Assembly (NCBI GenBank): GCA_024763595.1
Contig: JANTFK010000139.1
Coordinates: forward strand, 1 to 7,791
Direction: 5' to 3'
Source of the DNA: Bacteroidales bacterium
GTDB lineage: Bacteria > Bacteroidota > Bacteroidia > Bacteroidales > GCA-2748055
DNA: 7,791 bases
Position numbers and translations under genes: made by a program. Within the stretch, counting starts at the first letter, position 1. The number at the start of each line of letters is the position of its first letter. Shown piece by piece: positions 1 through 4,128 of this stretch. The notes under the pieces were generated by a model that did no database searches, was not told the DNA's origin, and saw only the letters and a program-made list of their open reading frames with translations.

Positions 1-45
1 TCCTGCAAGCAGAAAGGTGGCGAGAAGTAAGTTTTTTTTCTTCAT
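1..45 (-). CDS. Start of a secreted or outer-membrane protein gene (partial)
   Basis: Reading the minus strand from an ATG at 45 gives 15 codons up to the window edge, MKKKNLLLATFLLAG. This is a run of three lysines followed by a hydrophobic stretch ending in small residues, the typical start of a Sec signal peptide; the final AG could be the beginning of a cleavage or lipobox region, but the next residues are missing. It lies 22 bp after the stop codon of the TetR regulator on the same strand, so the two are probably one transcript. Bacteroidota TetR genes are often followed by a TolC-type efflux component, membrane fusion protein and RND pump; that identity is only a guess from context. The signal-peptide start itself is fairly clear. 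Confidence 0.6.
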   Translation of the reverse strand, partial: MKKKNLLLATFLLAG

Positions 46-67
46 CGGATAAAACTTTAAAACAGGG

Positions 68-661
68 TTATGTATACATATCTATAATTCGGTTTTCAAA
101 TTTCAGCATCATCTCTTCGGGGAATTCGAATATGGGATATGCATACATCAACAATACCCCAAAACCTTCTATCATGGCAGAAAAGTTGACCAGCTCAAGA
201 TACGGATCTTCAAATCCCCGCTTTTTAAAATACTCCAACATCATGGAAGAGAATTGTTCCACATAGTGAATGATGGGTTTATCTTTTAAATGTGTTTTTA
301 CCTTGGGCTGCATAATAACTGTGATGAAAAGGATCCAGTACTCCTGGCGGCTGCGGATGGATGAAAAGATTTTGCGGATAAAACCAACCAACTCATCAGA
401 TGTGAGCACGCCATCATGATCAGGATCGATCAGCTCCATGATATCATTCAATCCTTGTTCGATAACGGACTCCAGCAGGGCTTCTTTACTGTCGAAATAA
501 TTATACATCAATCCTTTGGAGATAGCTGCCTGTGAAGCCAGGCGGGAGATGGTGCAATTTCCGTATCCCTCAAGTGCGAAAAGCTTTAAGGCAGTTTCCA
601 TGATCTGAAGACGCCGTGTATGACGTATCGCATCAAATTGCTTCCTGGTTCTTGGGGACAT
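68..661 (-). CDS. TetR/AcrR-family transcriptional regulator with an EF-hand-like loop
   Basis: A 197-residue protein of usual TetR length. Residues about 16-62 form the N-terminal DNA-binding domain: a first helix (IMETALKLFALEGY), then the helix-turn-helix ending in the family hallmark SKGLMYNYFDSKEALL (residues 48-63). The rest is a helical ligand-binding and dimerisation domain. Unusually, residues 79-90 read DPDHDGVLTSDE, a match to a calcium-binding EF-hand loop, flanked by predicted helices. TetR proteins are generally dimeric repressors released by a small ligand; here the ligand may be a divalent cation, which is inference. The gene diverges from an ECF sigma operon, with a palindrome midway that is the likely operator, and is followed by a gene with a signal peptide, probably its other target. 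The ATG at 661 is preferred because it gives the full N-terminal domain. Family call is secure; ligand and targets are not. Confidence 0.93.
   Translation of the reverse strand: MSPRTRKQFDAIRHTRRLQIMETALKLFALEGYGNCTISRLASQAAISKGLMYNYFDSKEALLESVIEQGLNDIMELIDPDHDGVLTSDELVGFIRKIFSSIRSRQEYWILFITVIMQPKVKTHLKDKPIIHYVEQFSSMMLEYFKKRGFEDPYLELVNFSAMIEGFGVLLMYAYPIFEFPEEMMLKFENRIIDMYT
392..427 (-). other. EF-hand-like calcium-binding loop inside the TetR regulator
   Basis: This stretch encodes residues 79-90, D-P-D-H-D-G-V-L-T-S-D-E. Positions 1, 3 and 5 are Asp, 6 is Gly, 8 is a hydrophobic residue, 9 is Thr and 12 is Glu, the full canonical pattern of a 12-residue EF-hand loop. The residues before it (SVIEQGLNDIMELI) and after it (LVGFIRKIFSSI) look like the entering and exiting helices. 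Metal binding is inferred from the pattern, not shown. Confidence 0.7.
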
Positions 662-684
662 GATATTATGAATGAACGTTTAGT

Positions 685-717
685 CAAAAATAAATAGATA
701 AATGGAATAATGTCAAG
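685..717 (-). promoter_or_regulatory. Predicted promoter of the TetR regulator gene
   Basis: Read on the minus strand, 692-685 is TATTTTTG, an exact match to the Bacteroidota -7 element TAnnTTTG. Upstream, 717-714 reads CTTG (TTTG expected at -33) and continues as TTGACA over 716-711. The first T of TTGACA is 24 bases from the TA of the -7 element. Transcription would begin near 678, giving a leader of under 20 bases before the ATG at 661. The left arm of the palindrome is the upstream element, so the gene is probably autoregulated. Confidence 0.55.
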
Positions 718-728
718 TATTTTGACAT
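710..728. promoter_or_regulatory. 19-bp palindrome, candidate TetR operator
   Basis: The sequence ATGTCAAGTATTTTGACAT has perfect 7-base inverted arms (ATGTCAA at 710-716 and TTGACAT at 722-728) around a 5-base spacer, centred on 719. It lies in the divergent region next to the tetR-like gene, and its size fits operators of this family. Its arms overlap the upstream elements of both divergent promoters. Caution: two divergent TTGACA promoter boxes would make this palindrome by themselves, so the symmetry is not independent proof of an operator. Confidence 0.55.
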
Positions 729-753
729 ATTTTTCTTTTTTCCTGTAACTTTC
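721..753 (+). promoter_or_regulatory. Predicted promoter of the ECF sigma operon
   Basis: TTTG at 721-724 (also TTGACA at 722-727) serves as the upstream element and TAACTTTC at 746-753 matches the -7 element TAnnTTTG at all but the last base. The first T of TTGACA is again 24 bases from the TA, the same spacing as in the opposite promoter. A pyrimidine-rich run (731-743) fills the spacer. The expected start near 760 leaves a leader of about 35 bases before the sigma factor ATG. Confidence 0.5.
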
Positions 754-784
754 TCCGGATGGCTTCGTCCTATTTACGCTGATC

Positions 785-791
785 AGAAGGG
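785..791 (+). promoter_or_regulatory. Shine-Dalgarno-like site of the sigma gene
   Basis: AGAAGGG lies 4 bases before the ATG at 796. It supports that start, although many Bacteroidota genes, including most neighbours here, initiate without such a site. Confidence 0.4.
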
Positions 792-795
792 TTCA

Positions 796-1281
796 ATGAC
801 GGTAGAGGAATACAACAAAGCGGTGGAAGCATATGCGGACAATCTCTACAGGTTTGTGGTGAAAAACCTGAAAGATGAACATATGTCAGGCGATATTATC
901 CAGGATACCTTTGAGAAGTTATGGGTAAAACTGGAGGATGTCAGTGCAAGCAAAGTGCGGAGCTATCTATTTGCGGCAGCATACCATACCATGATCGATT
1001 ATATACGTAAGGAAAAAAGATATGCTGGTTTGGACCATACCATTGAGCAGGAGCAGGCGCATGACATGCAATATTCAGACCTGGGAGAGTTACTGGACCG
1101 GGCCGTACAGAATCTTCCGGAAGATCAAAAAGCTGTGGTGATGTTAAGAGATTATGAAGGTTATTCATACAGGGAGATCTCGGACATTACAGGTCTGTCT
1201 GAGTCACAGGTGAAGGTTTATATTTACAGGGCAAGGGTATATCTGAAATACTATATCGGTAGTGTGGAACAGGTTATTTGA
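796..1281 (+). CDS. RNA polymerase ECF-type sigma factor
   Basis: A 161-residue sigma-70 family protein made only of regions 2 and 4, the ECF layout. Region 2 spans about residues 14-75: the core-binding helix is seen as DIIQDTFEKLW (33-43), and the -10 recognition part as SYLFAAAYHTMIDYIRKEKR (56-75). Region 4 spans about 98-152, with NLPEDQKAVVMLRDYEGYSYREI leading into the helix-turn-helix GLSESQVKVYIYRAR. It directs RNA polymerase to a small set of promoters when released from its anti-sigma factor. The following gene starts 1 bp after its stop codon and codes for a membrane protein with an anti-sigma layout, which is the probable partner. The promoter upstream overlaps the candidate TetR operator, so its supply may be set by the divergent regulator. 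Target promoters cannot be read from this window. Family call is secure. Confidence 0.95.
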   Translation: MTVEEYNKAVEAYADNLYRFVVKNLKDEHMSGDIIQDTFEKLWVKLEDVSASKVRSYLFAAAYHTMIDYIRKEKRYAGLDHTIEQEQAHDMQYSDLGELLDRAVQNLPEDQKAVVMLRDYEGYSYREISDITGLSESQVKVYIYRARVYLKYYIGSVEQVI

Positions 1282-1282
1282 C

Positions 1283-2398
1283 ATGGAGATTAACAGAAAT
1301 AACTACGAGGCATATTTGCTGGATCTGGTGGAAGGAAAGTTATCTGCAGAAGAACTGCGGAAGGTCAGGGAATTTCTCGTTTTCAACCCGGATTGCGGGG
1401 AGCTGTTGAATGATACTGAGCCCTGGCTATTGAAAACGGAAGCGGTCAGTTTCAGGGGGAAGGAGCTTCTGAAGAAACATCTGCCGGAAACCAATGAAAT
1501 GATTACTGACCGGAACTTCGATCTTTTTTCCATTGCCAGGCTGGAAGGTGATCTGACACCGGAACAGGAATCTGCTCATGAAACCATGGTTGCTGAAAAT
1601 GATCTCCGGCAGGAGGAATGGACAGCCTGGCAAAACACCAGGTTGCCAGTCGGCCCGGTGCTCTACCCGGGAAAGCAGGGACTGTTAAGAAGGAAAAAGG
1701 GAAACAGCAGGATACTATGGCTGAGTTTGGTGTCCGCAGCTGCTGTTATAGCATTGTTGTTCTTCATTTTCAAGCCGGTACCGGATCTTCCCTTACCAGC
1801 GTTAACTGACCTTCCCGCTCCGGGACCTGCAGTGGAATCCGCTGTTATTGACGGGAAAGGACCTTCCCATATGAAGGGTATCGTCCCATTAAAACTTGTA
1901 GAACGTGATCCGGGGAATAATGGATCCGTGATGTTTGCCGCCAGGAAGCATACCAGGAGTCCTGCGGAAACATCGCTTTCCGCTGGTAACCATCATCCGG
2001 TTCAACATACCGGTTTGGCCGGTGAAGTTAAACGAAATGATTATACCTTAAAGCAGGTGAGGATCACAGAGCTGTTAAAACAACCTGTTATTGGGATTAA
2101 TACCATTGAACCTGACCGGATCAGGCCGCTGGAAGTGCCACCTTCTGCCATTCATTATACGAGCCTTTCCATTGCTCAAATCGCCAGTATGAATCTGCCG
2201 GAAGTAATCGATGAAGTTGCTGAGGAGAAGAATATTTCCCTGTGGTCCGTTGCCAGTGCAGGGATAAAAGGAATTAATAAAGTTACAGGCGCTGATATTT
2301 CACTACTTGCTTACAGGGATGATGATGGCGGACTTTCAGGCATCAGGCTGAAATCAAAACGATTTTCTGTGAACACCCCCGTTACACATAAAGAATGA
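1283..2398 (+). CDS. Probable membrane anti-sigma factor with duplicated N-terminal module
   Basis: With the ATG at 1283 the protein has 371 residues; an in-frame GTG at 1262 would add 7 residues inside the sigma gene and is less likely. The N-terminal 143 residues are charged and should be cytoplasmic, one membrane helix spans about 144-163, and a proline-rich stretch (164-183) leads to a periplasmic part. The cytoplasmic part holds two copies of a module, NYEAYLLDLVEGKLSAEE (7-24) and NFDLFSIARLEGDLTPEQ (78-95), seen in Bacteroidota proteins next to ECF sigma genes. It has a single Cys in this part, so it is not a zinc-type anti-sigma domain. The C-terminal tail (about 322-365, with GIKGINKVTGADI) resembles tails I recall from similar proteins. 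Coupling to the sigma gene supports an inhibitor role: holding the sigma factor at the membrane until an envelope signal arrives. Function is inferred from layout. Confidence 0.75.
   Translation: MEINRNNYEAYLLDLVEGKLSAEELRKVREFLVFNPDCGELLNDTEPWLLKTEAVSFRGKELLKKHLPETNEMITDRNFDLFSIARLEGDLTPEQESAHETMVAENDLRQEEWTAWQNTRLPVGPVLYPGKQGLLRRKKGNSRILWLSLVSAAAVIALLFFIFKPVPDLPLPALTDLPAPGPAVESAVIDGKGPSHMKGIVPLKLVERDPGNNGSVMFAARKHTRSPAETSLSAGNHHPVQHTGLAGEVKRNDYTLKQVRITELLKQPVIGINTIEPDRIRPLEVPPSAIHYTSLSIAQIASMNLPEVIDEVAEEKNISLWSVASAGIKGINKVTGADISLLAYRDDDGGLSGIRLKSKRFSVNTPVTHKE
1301..1606 (+). repeat. Tandem duplicated module in the anti-sigma candidate
   Basis: The repeat is visible at protein level: residues 7-37 (bases 1301-1393) and 78-108 (bases 1514-1606), 71 residues apart. 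Shared positions include N-[YF]-[ED], an aromatic residue, L/I, the EG-[KD]-L-[ST]-x-E core, and an ending in a short acidic N-x-D-like turn. The DNA copies are too diverged to be a recent duplication. Confidence 0.55.
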
Positions 2399-2456
2399 TT
2401 ACACAGTCATGCAACTTTGGTGGCTGGATACTGTCTTTTAAGGTAAAACAAATCGA

Positions 2457-3050
2457 ATGAAAGGCGTTTACTTTTCAACAATTCTCCTGTCGCTAACCAT
2501 TGTTATTTTCGCACAGGAAAAGGAGTACCAGACTATTTTTGATAACCAGAATCTTCGCATTTCCGGGATGGGTGGTCCTTTTATGCAGTTCACCGCTGTG
2601 GCTGGAGAATTTGGACATATGATGGGAGGAGGGGGCGCTGTATTGCTGAATAATTTCTTTATAGGGGGTTACGGACTGGGGCTAACCAATATCATTCCCG
2701 ATAATTATAACCGGCAGACCAATAGCCATCTGACCCTTGGACATGGCGGGTTCTGGATGGGATATGCCCTTTTTGGAGAACGCTCCATTCATTTGACTGT
2801 TTCCTCTTTGATAGGTTGGGGAGAATTCGGGATCGTGCAGTGGGATGGCTATTATCCCATTGTGAGGGATCAAATCTTTGTGCTTTCACCCACCCTTGAA
2901 GTGGAACTGAACCTGACCCGTTACTTCAGGATCGGAGCAGGAGCCTCATACAACCTGTATACCATGGTGGATGAGTACCAGCATGGATACAGAAGCAGTG
3001 ATCTTTCGGCTCCCGGCGGATTTCTCAGTTTCAAGTTTGGCTGGTTCTAA
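2457..3050 (+). CDS. Small outer-membrane beta-barrel-like protein
   Basis: A 197-residue protein with a clear Sec signal peptide: MKGVYFSTILLSLTIVIFA, with cleavage likely between A19 and Q20. The mature part of about 178 residues is rich in Gly and aromatic residues arranged in alternating strand-like segments (for example FFIGGYGLGLTNI, HLTVSSLIGWGEFGIV, FRIGAGASYNLYTM) and ends in FLSFKFGWF, a C-terminal aromatic signal typical of proteins inserted by the BAM machinery. The size fits an eight-strand barrel. A Gly cluster MMGGGGAV lies at 55-62. It follows the anti-sigma gene by 58 bp on the same strand and is likely part of the same unit, either as the main target of the sigma factor or as a sensor part. 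I do not recognise a named family; no enzyme motif is visible. The ATG fits the signal peptide exactly. Confidence 0.75.
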   Translation: MKGVYFSTILLSLTIVIFAQEKEYQTIFDNQNLRISGMGGPFMQFTAVAGEFGHMMGGGGAVLLNNFFIGGYGLGLTNIIPDNYNRQTNSHLTLGHGGFWMGYALFGERSIHLTVSSLIGWGEFGIVQWDGYYPIVRDQIFVLSPTLEVELNLTRYFRIGAGASYNLYTMVDEYQHGYRSSDLSAPGGFLSFKFGWF

Positions 3051-3087
3051 TTACACAGCGGTTACATCGAATGGAGATACTTTTCCT

Positions 3088-3095
3088 TACATTTG
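3088..3095 (+). promoter_or_regulatory. Possible -7 element before rsgA
   Basis: TACATTTG matches the Bacteroidota -7 consensus TAnnTTTG exactly. The upstream -33 position (about 3063-3066, TACA) does not match well. If used, transcription would start within a few bases of the rsgA ATG at 3103, giving an almost leaderless message. Confidence 0.25.
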
Positions 3096-3102
3096 ATGTG
3101 AA

Positions 3103-4035
3103 ATGGAAAGGGGGAAAGGAACTGTAATTAAATCGACTGGAAACTGGTACAATGTACGTTTGACTGACAACAGGGACCTTCGGTGCACCATCAGGGGAAA
3201 ATTCAGGATGAAGGGAATCAGGGCTACAAACCCTGTTGCGGTTGGCGATCATGTGCATGTTGAATGGTCAGATGATGTAGATACCGGAATCATTGTCTCC
3301 ATAGAGGAGCGTTCCAACTATATTATTCGAAGATCCTCCAATCTCTCAAAAGAGTACCAGCTACTTGCCTGCAACGTGGATATTGCCTGGCTCATGGTAA
3401 GCATGGTTCAACCCAGGACGCTTACCCCTTTCATAGACCGGTTTCTGGTTTCGGCTGAAGCTTACAGAATACCTGTGATCCTGCTTTTCAACAAGACGGA
3501 TCTTTATGATGAAGCTGCCATGCTTGACATGAATCATTTCTGGTCGGTATACACTACTATCGGATACCGTTGCATGAAGATGTCCCTGCAAACCGGGGAG
3601 GGTGTTGAAGCAGTTGAAAATGAAATGAGAGGGAATGTAAATGTCATTGCCGGCAACTCAGGTGTTGGAAAATCGACCCTGATTCAGGTACTGGACCCCA
3701 CCTTGAAATTAAAGATTGGAGAGATATCCGATTATCACGAGGCCGGAAAACATACCACCACATTTTCGGAGATGTTTGAAACATCTTCGGGGATTCGCAT
3801 CATTGATACACCGGGGATCAGGGGATTCGGAACCATTCATCTGGAGCGGTCGGAACTATTTCATTTCTTCCCGGAGATATTCAGGGCCAGTAAAAGATGC
3901 AGGTATCATAACTGCATGCATATCCATGAACCGGATTGTGCCGTTAAGTTAAAGGTGGACACCGGAGAGATCAGTGAATTCAGGTATATGAACTATCTGA
4001 TGATGATGGAGGAGGATGGAGAAAAGTACCGCTGA
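3103..4035 (+). CDS. rsgA: Small ribosomal subunit biogenesis GTPase RsgA
   Basis: A 310-residue circularly permuted GTPase (YjeQ/RsgA family) that binds the 30S subunit late in its assembly and releases maturation factors on GTP hydrolysis. The N-terminal OB fold covers about residues 4-68 (GKGTVIKSTGNWYNVRL, then VGDHVHVE). The GTPase motifs come in permuted order: G4 NKTD at 130-133, G1 GNSGVGKS at 184-191, the G2-type threonines at 218-220 and G3 DTPG at 235-238. The C-terminal zinc knuckle is complete: Cys266, Cys271, His273 and Cys279 in the spacing C-x4-C-x-H-x5-C. Length is normal for Bacteroidota. It sits 52 bp after the barrel gene and 93 bp before the kinase gene on the same strand, and is a housekeeping gene with no obvious tie to the signalling genes on either side. 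Confidence 0.97.
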   Translation: MERGKGTVIKSTGNWYNVRLTDNRDLRCTIRGKFRMKGIRATNPVAVGDHVHVEWSDDVDTGIIVSIEERSNYIIRRSSNLSKEYQLLACNVDIAWLMVSMVQPRTLTPFIDRFLVSAEAYRIPVILLFNKTDLYDEAAMLDMNHFWSVYTTIGYRCMKMSLQTGEGVEAVENEMRGNVNVIAGNSGVGKSTLIQVLDPTLKLKIGEISDYHEAGKHTTTFSEMFETSSGIRIIDTPGIRGFGTIHLERSELFHFFPEIFRASKRCRYHNCMHIHEPDCAVKLKVDTGEISEFRYMNYLMMMEEDGEKYR

Positions 4036-4128
4036 TCCGGCTGACTGTCTGTTGGTAAATATAATATCTGCACGAAAGCCAAACGAAAAATAGTTTTTAA
4101 GTTTACATGCTCATTATCTGACAGGTTG

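Noticed and set aside
1262..1282. GTG start 21 bp upstream of the anti-sigma ATG
   Set aside because: It would overlap the sigma gene by 20 bp and add MWNRLFD with no conserved character; the ATG at 1283, 1 bp after the sigma stop, is a better coupled start.
1773..1788. CCGGTACCGG palindrome in the anti-sigma gene
   Set aside because: A short perfect palindrome within coding sequence, just after the membrane helix; no reason to think it is a binding site.
4126..4128. TTG start of the hybrid kinase
   Set aside because: An ATG follows directly in frame at 4129 and leaves the membrane helix intact.
4036..4128. Terminator or promoter between rsgA and the kinase gene
   Set aside because: No GC-rich stem followed by a T run was found, and no TTTG/TAnnTTTG pair with right spacing; the gap is AT-rich with no firm signal.
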